Shown: positions 17,560 to 25,633 of the stretch, piece by piece
Layout of the letters: each line of letters opens with the position of its first letter
Position numbering within the stretch: the stretch's first letter is position 1
Assembly: GCA_018240865.1 (NCBI GenBank)
Contig: JAFEEY010000032.1
Span: 38,952-79,967, forward strand
Source: Pseudomonadota bacterium
GTDB taxonomy: Bacteria; Pseudomonadota; Alphaproteobacteria; Sphingomonadales; Sphingomonadaceae
Reading direction: 5' to 3'
Length of the DNA stretch: 41,016 nt
Position numbers and translations under genes: made by a program
Notes under the pieces: model-generated
What the model saw: only the letters and a program-made list of their open reading frames with translations
Database searches by the model: none
What the model was told of the DNA's origin: nothing

Positions 17560-20487
17560 CTAGATGCCGATCTCGAACGGCTTCGTGATCGAACGGTCAA
17601 GTTCTGGCGGCTTGCGTTCCGGTGCTGGAGCCACACGATCTTTGGCCTGCCCTGTGGCTGCCGCATCGCGGAGGAGATCGACCGTTTCAAGCGCCGAGCG
17701 CTTCATGCCGGCATTGCGCTCGACCGCCGCCTCAAGCTTGCCAGCATTGTCGACATAGAGGGTTAGGCCATCACGCAGCCGCGTGACTGTCACCAGAAAC
17801 GTCTGCTGATTGGCCAGATTGCGCTCGCGGCTGTCCATCACCGCAATGCCGCGATCGGAGGTCAGCCCCTGCGCCATATGGGCATTGAGCGCATAGGCAA
17901 GATCGAGACGTCGCAGCATCGGGTCGCCCTGCTCGAGCCTGTGCTCTGCGCCCAAGGATGTCTTCACCACGACAGCCCCTTTGTCGACTGCGACAATCCG
18001 GGCCTGGTCGGCATTGAGCAGGCCCCGCTGGTGATCGGTCTCGGTCCACCGGATCCTGTCGCCGGTATAAATGTCGAGGGCGCGGACTTCGAACAGACGC
18101 AGCGGATCCTGCTCACCTTGCGGCCTGATCTGACCGGGACGAAACTCGAACTGGCGGCCACGCGCGTTCTCCAGCGTGACCCGCTCGCGCGCCACATCGG
18201 TTCCGACCACCCGGTATTTACCTGCTGCAAGGCCCTGGCTGCGCTGACGCCGCGCCACATCGACCACCATGCCGGGGGCATAGGTGCTCGCATAGCGCAG
18301 CTCCTCGCGGGTTACATTGACGCGCGACAGGGTTTGGAGCCGCATGGTTTCAGGACCAAGCTCTCCGCTCGCCTTCAGGCCGGTCTGCACCGCATCGTTC
18401 ACGGCACTGCGCAAGTTTCGGCCTGAGGCATAGATTGCGGTTGCTTCGCGCTCGGCGGTCGAAAGCGACAGCCAGGCGGCGGCCGCTTCGACAGCAACGT
18501 CATTTCCCACCTCGATCACCTGGGGTGCCAAATGGCGCATGGCGTCTTCGATGCGCCCTTCTTGCGCTGCCTGCTGTGCAGCTCGAAGGCCCTCTGTCCG
18601 TGCGCGGAGATTGGTGCTCATGATGGCCGTCTCAATCCCGGCTTGCTGCATCACATCGAATGGCTTTCCAGCATCGACGGCACCCAACTGCTTGCGGTCG
18701 CCAATGCTGGCAAAGCGGCCGAGTTCGAGAAGGTTTGCCAGCCGCACAAGCTTCTCCTTGTCGGCATTGCCGACCATTGATGCCTCATCGAGCAGCACGA
18801 CACTGCCGCGCATGTCGGCCCGCGCCTCGGCGAGACGGTCCGCATCGGCCCCTTCAAGGAGATCGCGGTGCCGGGCGAGAAACCGCGACACCGTCATCGA
18901 TGGAATGCCTGTATCGCGCTCGAGCATCTGGACCAACGTGTTCTGCACCGCGAGCCCGAGCACGGCCCTTCCCTCCTCGCGCAGGATATCGGCGACGGGT
19001 TTGAGGACCGTGCTCTTGCCTGCGCCCGCGACGCCCTGGATCGCGACGATCCGATTGTTCGAGCCAAGTAGCAGACGCCCTGCCCCTTCCTGTCCAGCGT
19101 TTAAGGTCAGGCCATATTTGATCTGGGACAGGGCCTGCAGACGGGACCCAGCAAGGTCGGGAGAAACAATCGCCGGCGCAGCGCCGCGCCCGTCTTCGAC
19201 CCCAGCAATGATGCGCTGTTCGAGGCTGATAGCATCGCGTGTCGTCAGCAGTTCCCGGTCGGCGCCCCTGCCCTTCTCCAGATGTCCCTGTCGGAGTAGC
19301 TGGTCGACGCGCTGCTCGATGTCAGCGAGCGAGGTTGGGAGCGCAAAGCCAAGCGCCGCGCGGTAGATCTCGGCCCGGGTGAAAGCTGCCTCCCGCTCGC
19401 CCAGATGCCGCACAGCCGAGGCGACTGCATGAATTGCGGCGACCTGCTCGACGCTCCGATTGGTCAGCCGGGCGGGTATCAGTGGGTCACCTTCCCTCAG
19501 GCCGAGCCGTTCGGCAAAGGTGGTTGCGAGGGCCTGAACATTGCGGACGAGCGCGCGCATCGTGGACCCAACACCAGTCACATTGCCAAGGTCCCGCGCA
19601 CTGCGAGCATTGGCTCTGGCAATCACCGCGGCGGGATCAAAACCCAGCCTCGCGGACGCGTCCTGCCACTTCTGCGTCAGCGCATCGCGATCCTCGATCC
19701 GCCCCTTGTCGGCCCGGGTCATGAGGTTTGCTGCGCTGCGAGCGGCGAGCCCCCTCCCTTCCATCGTTGCCAGGCGGTCGAGAATCTCCGCCCGCCGCGA
19801 ACTGAAGGCATCGCGCACATCTTTGGGTACACCGACGGCCTCGAAATTGCCGTGCTTGCCGAACTCCCCGACCTCGTAACCGAGCTTCTCGACGCTCAGC
19901 CGAAACCGCGCCATCGTCATGGCATTGAGCAAAGTATTGTGCTGCCACAGCTTGTCATTGCGCAGCGCCCGCCATTTACCATCGGGCCCTCGCGTCACAT
20001 TGGCAATGACGGCATGGAAGTGGGCGTTGGGCTCCTGGTTGCGGTTGGTGTCGTGCTGGAACAGCGCGATCGCAAGGTTGCCGGTCTGGACAACACGCTC
20101 TCTGCCGCGAACCTCCATGCGGGTCTCGGCAAGGTTCTTTTCGGCCCAGCGCAGTGTTTCCCGGACGGCCGACGCGTAGGCATCGAGGATCCGTTTGTCG
20201 CCGCCCACCAGAGCGAGGACCGACCAGCTCTTCGGCATCGAAAAGGTGAGATCGGTCCCCGCCCGGTGCGCCCGGTTCTCACTGCCGACGCGGCTGCCAT
20301 CGGGCAGCAGGCCCTTAAGAACCGCCTCGAACTGCCGTGCGTCGACGGTCCCCTCGAGCCCGAGCGCGACAGCGCCCTTGCCCAGCCATTCACCCGAGCG
20401 ATCGGCATCAGCCCGCGTGTAGTAATTGTCGGCAGCGAAGTAGTTGGCCGCGCCGCCGGCGGTGCGGACATTGGCTACCGACAGCAT
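17560..20487 (-). CDS. traI: TraI, MobF relaxase-helicase
   Basis: The relaxase that nicks oriT, stays covalently bound to the 5' end and unwinds the plasmid for transfer. With the start at 20487 (GGAG site 6-9 nt upstream, N-terminus MLSVANVRTAGGAANYF typical of TrwC/TraI) it has 975 residues. The relaxase domain covers about 1-300, with tandem catalytic tyrosines Y22-Y23 and the three-His metal site H145, H156, H158 (QHDTNR, then NAHFHAVIAN). A RecD-like helicase follows, with Walker A GVAGAGKST at 485-493 and Walker B LLDEASM at about 565-571. The Pro-rich C-terminal tail may contact the coupling protein. It follows traD after 37 nt. It is shorter than F TraI (1756 residues) and close to R388 TrwC (966). 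Confidence 0.95.
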   Translation of the reverse strand: MLSVANVRTAGGAANYFAADNYYTRADADRSGEWLGKGAVALGLEGTVDARQFEAVLKGLLPDGSRVGSENRAHRAGTDLTFSMPKSWSVLALVGGDKRILDAYASAVRETLRWAEKNLAETRMEVRGRERVVQTGNLAIALFQHDTNRNQEPNAHFHAVIANVTRGPDGKWRALRNDKLWQHNTLLNAMTMARFRLSVEKLGYEVGEFGKHGNFEAVGVPKDVRDAFSSRRAEILDRLATMEGRGLAARSAANLMTRADKGRIEDRDALTQKWQDASARLGFDPAAVIARANARSARDLGNVTGVGSTMRALVRNVQALATTFAERLGLREGDPLIPARLTNRSVEQVAAIHAVASAVRHLGEREAAFTRAEIYRAALGFALPTSLADIEQRVDQLLRQGHLEKGRGADRELLTTRDAISLEQRIIAGVEDGRGAAPAIVSPDLAGSRLQALSQIKYGLTLNAGQEGAGRLLLGSNNRIVAIQGVAGAGKSTVLKPVADILREEGRAVLGLAVQNTLVQMLERDTGIPSMTVSRFLARHRDLLEGADADRLAEARADMRGSVVLLDEASMVGNADKEKLVRLANLLELGRFASIGDRKQLGAVDAGKPFDVMQQAGIETAIMSTNLRARTEGLRAAQQAAQEGRIEDAMRHLAPQVIEVGNDVAVEAAAAWLSLSTAEREATAIYASGRNLRSAVNDAVQTGLKASGELGPETMRLQTLSRVNVTREELRYASTYAPGMVVDVARRQRSQGLAAGKYRVVGTDVARERVTLENARGRQFEFRPGQIRPQGEQDPLRLFEVRALDIYTGDRIRWTETDHQRGLLNADQARIVAVDKGAVVVKTSLGAEHRLEQGDPMLRRLDLAYALNAHMAQGLTSDRGIAVMDSRERNLANQQTFLVTVTRLRDGLTLYVDNAGKLEAAVERNAGMKRSALETVDLLRDAAATGQAKDRVAPAPERKPPELDRSITKPFEIGI

Positions 20488-20524
20488 CGATCGCTCCGCC
20501 ATCCCGAGGCAGTCAGCGCCATGC

Positions 20525-22921
20525 TCACATCTCCATGTCGCCAAGATCGGGACCAGTGATCGGCGGGGGCTCGTGCTCCCGCAGACCATCCTCGATCATC
20601 AGCTTGCGCGCGGCGGCATCGCTGGAGCCTTGGCTCTTCGGGTTGTCCGGCTTGCCCTCTTGCAGCGCCTTCGTGTCGGGCGTGCCGGGCCGGGCAGCGC
20701 TATTTGCAGCAGCCGTCTGATCCCGCCCCGCTGCGGCTTCGCCTGTCGGGAGAAGTGGGCGGGCGGAAGGTCCAGTCTTTCGCGGCGGAGCATCGGTTCT
20801 GGTATTCGGCCGCTCCTTCCTGGCCTTGCCCGCCTTCTCCTGCCCGGAAGGATCTGCCGGTTCCCGCTCTTTGGTTCGCTTGCCGCGCGAGTGTTCCTCT
20901 GCTCGACCAATATCCTTGGCAGGCGCGTCAGGCTCCTGTCTTGGCGCGGCTTTCGGTCCCTGATCCAGGGCCAGTTCTCCCTGCTTCGGGACGACCGGCT
21001 TGCCCGCTCCGTCATCGTTGGACGAGGGATGCTCGCCGCCTTCTGGTTCTTCAGGTTGCTCAGCCTGCTGCGCCGGCGGTTGAGGCACAGCGCCGCTCCT
21101 CTTGGGGCCTTCTTTGACCCTGGCGATAAAGGTCTCCGCCCGCTTGGGTCGGTCGACGGGCTTCAGCTTGATCGGTGCGGCGGGAAAGCCGTCGGGGAAC
21201 TTGATGTACCCTGACAGGCGCGGAAGGTTCATCAACTGGTCGGGCAACAGGAGCGGCTCGATGTGCTTGCGCGGGGTGAGGCTGACCGCATCGCGGGCAT
21301 TGTTGTAGCCATAGGTGTAGCCCTCTTCCATGTCCCTGACCTGGCGATGGCCGATGAAGTCGGAGCACCAGGTGGCGGTCTCGCGGTCGGCGGTTCCAAG
21401 GATCAGTTTGGTCCGGGCAAGCGATGCCAGCGTCATCGCCATGTTCTCGCCGTAGACCTCTTTGAGCTTGGCATAGGCGTGAAGGCCAAGGACAATCGCG
21501 CCGCCGAAATTGCGCGCCGTCTGCAAGCCTTTCTCGAGCGCCGGAAGGCGGTGCAATGCGCCCAGCTCATCAACGAAAAACCAGCACTTGAGATCGCGGG
21601 TACGGGGCATCGTCATCAGCGTGTTCATGGCCGTGTCGAGCCAGAGCGTGAGCAACTGCGCGCAGACGCTCATGTCGACATAGCGAGCCGAAATGAACAG
21701 GATCGAGCCTTCGCTTCGGGCGCTATCGGACCCGTCCTCGATCCACTGGCGGACCGAGAAACGAGGTCCGGCATTCGGCAGCAGCTTGAGCGCCTTGGCG
21801 TTCACGTTGAAAACGGCCCGGATCGATTCCGCCATGCGGGCGGCTTCCGGCGCGGTCAGCGGATCGGCGATAGTACCGCGCATCATGGCATGCACGCGCG
21901 ACAGGTCCGCAGTCATCAGCTCGCGCGCCAGGGCGTCGTTGGTCGCCCTGCCCTCGGCCGCGAGTTTGAGGCAGAATTCGACGAACAGGGCCCGTGCAGC
22001 GATCACCCAGAACTGGGCTTCACCGCCGCCGTCGTGGGGCACGAGGGCGTCCGCTGCGGCCCAGAACTCACCTTCAGAACGGCATTCGTCAAACAGGCTC
22101 CACTGGGGGCAACGCGCATCGAGAGGGTTCAGGATGATGTCGCAATGGGCCGCATGGAAGTGCTCGATAAAGGCGCCGGTCAGGTCGAAGACGACGCAGC
22201 GCTGGCGCTTTGCTCTGGCTTCCGCAATCATGTCGGAGATCGCCACGGTCTTGCCCATACCGGTGGTGCCAATGAGCATTGCGTGGCTTTGCTCGAGCCG
22301 CCACGGATAGGAGACCGTGGCGATATGCGATGGCCGATAGGGAAAGACCTGGGCGATCTCTCGCGGCAGACTGAGCCGCCATTTCCAGCCCAGCGCGGAA
22401 TCGAGCTCACGGGTGCGCTCGCGCCGGTTGTGCGCGGTCAATTCATCGACAAGCTCGGGGAGCGTGACGAGCATCGCGCCGCGCTCATGCTTGCGCTCCT
22501 TGGAGCGGCCACCGAACCGCTCGGCGAACCAGTAGAAGATGGCAAAAGCGGGGACCAGCAGGAACCCGGAACGCCACAAGGCACTGGTCAGAAGCGCCAT
22601 GAGCTTCTCCCACGCATGGACCACCGGTGGGTATTGGTCGAGCTGGGCAATCGGAAACTGGATGGTCGCGCCAAAGGCGGTTTCCAGAGCGATCCGTTTG
22701 GCGGGATCGAACTCCATGAAGCCGTAGATGGCAGCGTAGATCCGCATCCAGACAAGATAGACTTCGTGATCGGTGAGGCCTGCCGAAATGGTCCACCAGG
22801 AGGTCCATGAGGTCACGAGCGCGGCGACAATCAATGGGCCCTTGAGACCCGCCGCGAACATGAAGCTGAAGTGTCCTAGCAGCTGGCTGCCACGCGTGAA
22901 GTTGACGAGATTACGCTTCAT
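20525..22921 (-). CDS. traD: TraD, type IV coupling protein
   Basis: The inner-membrane ATPase that links the relaxosome to the secretion channel. From the ATG at 22921 it has 798 residues. Two N-terminal membrane segments are visible (about 22-48 and 112-133). The motor domain has Walker A GTTGMGKT at 218-225 and Walker B WFFVDELGALHR in the middle of the protein, with the family pattern GLHAYAKL after it. The last 270 residues are Lys-, Glu- and Pro-rich and probably disordered; in F TraD this part binds relaxosome proteins. Its start overlaps the end of the ribbon-helix-helix gene by 11 nt. The frame extends upstream to 23125 but only as shadow of that gene. Confidence 0.95.
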   Translation of the reverse strand: MKRNLVNFTRGSQLLGHFSFMFAAGLKGPLIVAALVTSWTSWWTISAGLTDHEVYLVWMRIYAAIYGFMEFDPAKRIALETAFGATIQFPIAQLDQYPPVVHAWEKLMALLTSALWRSGFLLVPAFAIFYWFAERFGGRSKERKHERGAMLVTLPELVDELTAHNRRERTRELDSALGWKWRLSLPREIAQVFPYRPSHIATVSYPWRLEQSHAMLIGTTGMGKTVAISDMIAEARAKRQRCVVFDLTGAFIEHFHAAHCDIILNPLDARCPQWSLFDECRSEGEFWAAADALVPHDGGGEAQFWVIAARALFVEFCLKLAAEGRATNDALARELMTADLSRVHAMMRGTIADPLTAPEAARMAESIRAVFNVNAKALKLLPNAGPRFSVRQWIEDGSDSARSEGSILFISARYVDMSVCAQLLTLWLDTAMNTLMTMPRTRDLKCWFFVDELGALHRLPALEKGLQTARNFGGAIVLGLHAYAKLKEVYGENMAMTLASLARTKLILGTADRETATWCSDFIGHRQVRDMEEGYTYGYNNARDAVSLTPRKHIEPLLLPDQLMNLPRLSGYIKFPDGFPAAPIKLKPVDRPKRAETFIARVKEGPKRSGAVPQPPAQQAEQPEEPEGGEHPSSNDDGAGKPVVPKQGELALDQGPKAAPRQEPDAPAKDIGRAEEHSRGKRTKEREPADPSGQEKAGKARKERPNTRTDAPPRKTGPSARPLLPTGEAAAGRDQTAAANSAARPGTPDTKALQEGKPDNPKSQGSSDAAARKLMIEDGLREHEPPPITGPDLGDMEM

Positions 22922-23243
22922 CGGAGCCTCCCTCGCCAGCGGCTGTGGAAAGACCGAGTTCCTTGCATTTGCGCACGTAAGCCTGGTGAGCCCGACCGCG
23001 CAGCGCGTGGTCGGGGTGCCCTGCCAGCAGCGCATCAACCCCGACCATGAGGAACACCGAGCGGCGGGAAATGCGCTCAATGGAAGCGTCGAGCCGCGAG
23101 GAAAGCTCGTCCTCGGTGCAGGCATTGGCGAGCAAGGCGCGAACCCACTCGCTCATGCTGATCCCCTTGGCCTTGGCAGCCTTGCGGATCAGCGAACTGA
23201 GCTCGCTGGAGATGTAAACTTGGAGACAGATTGGCCGTGTCAT
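22911..23243 (-). CDS. Ribbon-helix-helix relaxosome accessory protein
   Basis: A 110-residue protein. The N-terminal 45 residues are a ribbon-helix-helix: a strand PICLQVYISSELSSLI followed by helices KAAKAKGISMSEWVRALL. The C-terminal half is helical with a hydrophobic stretch (SVFLMVGVDALLAG). DNA-binding proteins of this kind (TrwA, TraM or MobC type) bind oriT next to the relaxase and also repress their own operon. It is the first gene of the traD-traI operon, which fits that role. A LexA box lies 72 nt upstream of the start and its Shine-Dalgarno AGGAG can pair with a nearby CTCCT. Confidence 0.8.
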   Translation of the reverse strand: MTRPICLQVYISSELSSLIRKAAKAKGISMSEWVRALLANACTEDELSSRLDASIERISRRSVFLMVGVDALLAGHPDHALRGRAHQAYVRKCKELGLSTAAGEGGSDEA

Positions 23244-23250
23244 GCACGGA

Positions 23251-23267
23251 CTCCTTGTGGTCAGGAG
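23251..23267 (-). promoter_or_regulatory. Hairpin masking the Shine-Dalgarno of the relaxosome gene
   Basis: In the minus-strand transcript CTCCT - 7 nt - AGGAG can form a 5-bp stem. The 3' arm is the ribosome-binding site 7 nt before the ATG at 23243, so pairing would reduce translation. The stem is short. Confidence 0.4.
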
Positions 23268-23314
23268 CCCGGTTCACACTGCGAAAGGCGAGATTGAAGC
23301 TAAGTCAGATTCAA

Positions 23315-23329
23315 GAACATGTCAAGAAC
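23315..23329. promoter_or_regulatory. LexA box over the promoter of the relaxosome/traD/traI operon
   Basis: GAAC ATGTCAA GAAC, an exact LexA consensus. Read on the minus strand it is GTTC TTGACAT GTTC, which contains a perfect TTGACA -35 element; a weaker TAGCTT follows 17 nt later. LexA binding here would block RNA polymerase directly. Confidence 0.72.
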
Positions 23330-23681
23330 ATATAGGACTGCGGAATTCCGCCATTCTCGGCCTCGCTTTGGTCAAATCCACGTAACTCCCCTCGCCCACG
23401 TCATTTTTGACGGAGAAGCTGCCATTTCGCAGATTTCGATCCATGCATCTGGAATTTCGTGTTTTTCTGCCAGTTGATCCAGCGATTTGTCGCGTACGGT
23501 GTGCCCGACTGTCCCCAACTGCGAGGAGAGGAACCAGCTATTGATCCTGTAACGGATGATGCGTTTTGCGATCCCCATTCCCAAGGTCCTCGGCAGGTAG
23601 CCAATCCGCGGATCGCGATAGGCACAGACGGGATCGACGCCTATGATGCAGCCAATATTCCGGGTAGAAGGGAGGCGCCGC
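23330..23681. other. Gene-poor region, candidate oriT, with a doubtful small ORF
   Basis: No confident gene lies between the LexA box and the gene at 23682. Visible structures are a 12-bp palindrome GCGGAATTCCGC at 23340-23351 and CGTCA-TTTT-TGACG near 23399-23412. In MobF systems oriT usually sits upstream of the relaxosome operon, so this is the most likely place for it in the window; I cannot identify a nic site. A minus-strand frame from ATG 23578 to 23372 encodes 68 residues (MGIAKRIIRYRINSWFLSSQ...) and may be coding, but nothing supports it beyond length and a moderate ribosome site. Confidence 0.3.
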
Positions 23682-23876
23682 ATGGGCCAGGTCACATTGA
23701 GTGCGACACCGAAGGGCAACGGCTTCCAGGCGACAGTCACTTACCCGAACGGGGTGTCGATCAGTTCTTCCGAGGCTTTCCCGACACAGGCAGAAGCCAT
23801 TGAGGCCGCAGCATTGAAGGTTCTGGGTATGCCGGAACGGCTCGCCGATCTCGACCGTCCCGATACCCCCGACTGA
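23682..23876 (+). CDS. Small conserved-looking hypothetical protein
   Basis: 64 residues starting MGQVTLSATPKGNGFQ. I chose the ATG at 23682 because GGGAGG lies 7-8 nt upstream; the frame extends to 23643. The protein seems to be a short antiparallel sheet (VTLSATPKGNGFQATVTYPN, then GVSISSSEAFP) followed by a helix (TQAEAIEAAALKVLG) and an acidic end. No family recognised. It is on the opposite strand from the neighbouring genes and converges with the gene at 23978-24214. Confidence 0.65.
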   Translation: MGQVTLSATPKGNGFQATVTYPNGVSISSSEAFPTQAEAIEAAALKVLGMPERLADLDRPDTPD

Positions 23877-23930
23877 CGCTGGTAACCCGCCTCCCCTACC
23901 GGCCGAGGGATGCCGAAACGGTCTACGAGC

Positions 23931-23965
23931 AAAAAGAAAGGAGGAAGCCCTGACGGACTTCCTCC
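23931..23965 (-). terminator. Rho-independent terminator
   Basis: On the minus strand: GGAGGAAG - 10 nt - CTTCCTCC (8-bp perfect stem) followed by TTTCTTTTT. It lies 13 nt after the stop of the 23978-24214 gene and ends that transcript. Confidence 0.78.
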
Positions 23966-23977
23966 CAAACCGGCGGG

Positions 23978-24214
23978 TCAGAATTCATCGCTGAGACGGC
24001 CCGGCACAGTATCGATGACACGGTCCAGCATGGCCTTGGGCAAGGCGCCGTAGTCGCCTTCATCGACCGCGATATAGCCTGCCTCGTCATCGGTCAGGAC
24101 GTACTGCGTGAAGTAGCTGTGAAAGGACCGGGCATGGGCCTGATCGAGAGCTGCAACGAAGGCTGCCTGATCGGCGGCGGGACCGGCAGCGGCAATGTTC
24201 AGTGAAGCGTACAT
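23978..24214 (-). CDS. Small acidic hypothetical protein
   Basis: 78 residues, acidic, starting MYASLNIAAAGPAADQAAF. It has a helical first half (DQAAFVAALDQAHARSFHSY), an acidic loop (LTDDEAGYIAVDEGDYG) and a C-terminal helix (LPKAMLDRVIDTV). No catalytic motif or membrane segment, and no family recognised. A strong ribosome site (AGGAGG) precedes the ATG and is the 3' arm of a possible hairpin. A clear terminator follows, so it is a single-gene transcript. Confidence 0.7.
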   Translation of the reverse strand: MYASLNIAAAGPAADQAAFVAALDQAHARSFHSYFTQYVLTDDEAGYIAVDEGDYGALPKAMLDRVIDTVPGRLSDEF

Positions 24215-24224
24215 GATCTTTCCT

Positions 24225-24250
24225 CCTGATGTTCGATGCGTCGCATCAGG
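24225..24250 (-). promoter_or_regulatory. Leader hairpin pairing with the Shine-Dalgarno sequence
   Basis: In the minus-strand transcript CCTGATG - 12 nt - CATCAGG forms a 7-bp stem whose 3' arm runs into the AGGAGG ribosome site of the gene starting at 24214. The same design occurs at 26544, 27622 and 31459. Confidence 0.5.
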
Positions 24251-24322
24251 ATCTGCGAAGGATGTGGGTGACGGGCTGGGTCAGGGACCGCGATAGCGGC
24301 CGCGAAGCGGCGATGGGGGCAA

Positions 24323-24350
24323 CGATTTTTGCCGGGCTTGCCCGGTAAAA
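24323..24350. terminator. Strong terminator-like hairpin in a divergent intergenic region
   Basis: ATTTTTgCCGGGC-TT-GCCCGGtAAAAAT is nearly fully self-complementary and has A and T tracts on both sides, the form of a bidirectional intrinsic terminator. It lies in the 323-bp gap between divergent genes starting at 24214 and 24538, so it is not at a gene end. It may separate two promoters or act as an attenuator. Apart from it and the leader hairpin I see nothing coding in 24215-24537. Confidence 0.55.
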
Positions 24351-24537
24351 ATGGTGGGGCCCCGTCGTCCTTGACGCAGCCCCAAAGCCCGCATCAAACT
24401 TGGTCTTTCTGCGAGAGAGACCTCTCCAACGCCTGCGCAGAAGCGCAACGCCTGCCCCACAAACCATTTTCCTACATGCCCCCGCAGTGCCAAGATCGGC
24501 AGCGGAGGGGACCAACGGCCAGCAAGAAGGAAGCACT

Positions 24538-24768
24538 ATGGCCAGGTCCAAACCTACTGCACGAGATGCCTTGAAGAAGCTGCGTGAACAGCGTGCCCAA
24601 CTCGAGAACGAGGAGGCACGTCTCCGCGAAGAAGCAGCGACCGAACTCGGAAAGCTGCTGATCGAGTGCGGCGCGGAGACGATCGATCCGGCGCAGTTGA
24701 GCCAGATCGTTCGCGCATCGATGGCGCTCGGGATCGAGGAAACGCTGAAGCGGATTGCTCCCGCGTAG
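24538..24768 (+). CDS. Small helical protein, DUF6437-like
   Basis: 76 residues starting MARSKPTARDALKKLREQRA. The first 45 residues form a likely coiled coil (DALKKLREQRAQLENEEARL), followed by ATELGKLLIECGAETIDPAQL and a final helix. This matches the small sphingomonad plasmid family I know as DUF6437, assignment from memory. The ATG has a GGAAG ribosome site; the longer frame from 24400 is not supported. It converges with ssb, with a shared terminator between. Confidence 0.68.
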   Translation: MARSKPTARDALKKLREQRAQLENEEARLREEAATELGKLLIECGAETIDPAQLSQIVRASMALGIEETLKRIAPA

Positions 24769-24823
24769 AGCCCATCCCGCGGCGGCAAGGGGTTCGATGC
24801 CCCGTGCCGCCGCATCGTAGGCG

Positions 24824-24865
24824 TATAAAAGAAAAGGCCCCGATGGCTCCTGCCACCGGGGCCTT
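24824..24865. terminator. Rho-independent terminator between convergent genes
   Basis: AAGGCCCCG - 14 nt - CGGGGCCTT forms a 9-bp GC-rich stem (24834-24865). On the minus strand it is followed by a T-rich run (TTTTCTTTTAT), ending the ssb transcript; on the plus strand it can also end the 24538 gene. Confidence 0.75.
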
Positions 24866-24883
24866 GTCGTGAGGCAAGGACAT

Positions 24884-25273
24884 TCAGTCCTCATCGATAT
24901 CGGGAGCACCTTCGTTGCTGCCGGAGCGGCCCTTGGTGAGGAAGTCGACCTTGTCGGCGATAATCTCGCAGCCGTAGCGCTTGGTGCCGCTCTGATCTTC
25001 CCACTGGGTGTAGTGGATGCGGCCTTCGACCGTCACGAGCTGGCCCTTGGTGCAGTACTTGGCGACATTCTGGCCGAGGCCATTGAAGCAGGTGATCCGG
25101 TGGAATTCGCTGTCCTTGGCGGTGTAGCCGTTTTCGTCCTTGTAGGTCTTGCCATCCTTGCGGGCGGGACGGTCGGTCACGACCGAGATCGAGGTGATGC
25201 TGGTTCCACCCTGGGTGGTGCGGGTTTCGGGGTCGCGAGCGATGCGGCCAACGAGGATAACGAGATTGGTCAT
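24884..25273 (-). CDS. ssb: Single-stranded DNA-binding protein
   Basis: 129 residues, a plasmid-type SSB with one OB-fold (about 1-110): NLVILVGRIARDPETRTTQG, SISVVTDRPARKDGK, EFHRITCFNGLGQNVAKYC, then KGQLVTVEGRIHYTQWED. The C-terminus is acidic (DIDED) but lacks the terminal Pro-Phe of chromosomal SSB, so recruitment of host partners may differ. In conjugative elements SSB coats the entering strand and supports establishment. I chose the ATG at 25273 (AGGAG 7-11 nt upstream); the frame upstream of it is non-coding. Confidence 0.93.
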   Translation of the reverse strand: MTNLVILVGRIARDPETRTTQGGTSITSISVVTDRPARKDGKTYKDENGYTAKDSEFHRITCFNGLGQNVAKYCTKGQLVTVEGRIHYTQWEDQSGTKRYGCEIIADKVDFLTKGRSGSNEGAPDIDED

Positions 25274-25633
25274 GGGCTTTCTCCTGATCGAGCAATCCGG
25301 GGCCATCCCGGCTGCAAAACCCGAGCAGAAGCGCCCCGCGGCGAAGCGCACCGAAGGGAAACCCGGAACTGGTTCGGGTGGTGCGGGCAGTCGGGCACGC
25401 AGCATCGCGCCGAAAAGTGGGAACCGGTTTTCGGCACCAGCGATGCGCAAAATCGTGCCCGGCAACTCGGCCGGACCTGATCCGGGTTGCGCGTCTCGAC
25501 GGGGGGTGATTCAGGGACAGGTTTGCATCGAAGCCGGGTGGAGCTGGATGCCTAGAACAGGTTTGCCCTGCCTCGTTTCCCTCCGGTCTTGGCTTGATCA
25601 TCCCTGCCCGACCTTCCACTGGAGAACCCCTTC
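25274..25633. other. Gap with no gene, containing an alphaproteobacterial-type palindrome
   Basis: No frame in this 360-bp stretch is convincing. It contains the ssb leader (a CCGGG-5 nt-CCCGG hairpin near 25292-25309) and the palindromic repeat described at 25409. Confidence 0.5.
25409..25435. repeat. Short palindromic repeat (GCCGAAAA...TTTTCGGC)
   Basis: GCCGAAAA - 11 nt - TTTTCGGC, with the middle GTGGGAACCGG. From memory this sequence is a very common dispersed intergenic palindrome in Alphaproteobacteria. It occurs once in the window. Confidence 0.5.

Noticed and set aside
19405..20559. 384-residue plus-strand frame antisense to traI
   Set aside because: Shadow of the relaxase domain; no recognisable domain of its own.
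21263..22810. 515-residue plus-strand frame antisense to traD
   Set aside because: Shadow of the coupling protein, with Arg/Gly/His-rich composition.
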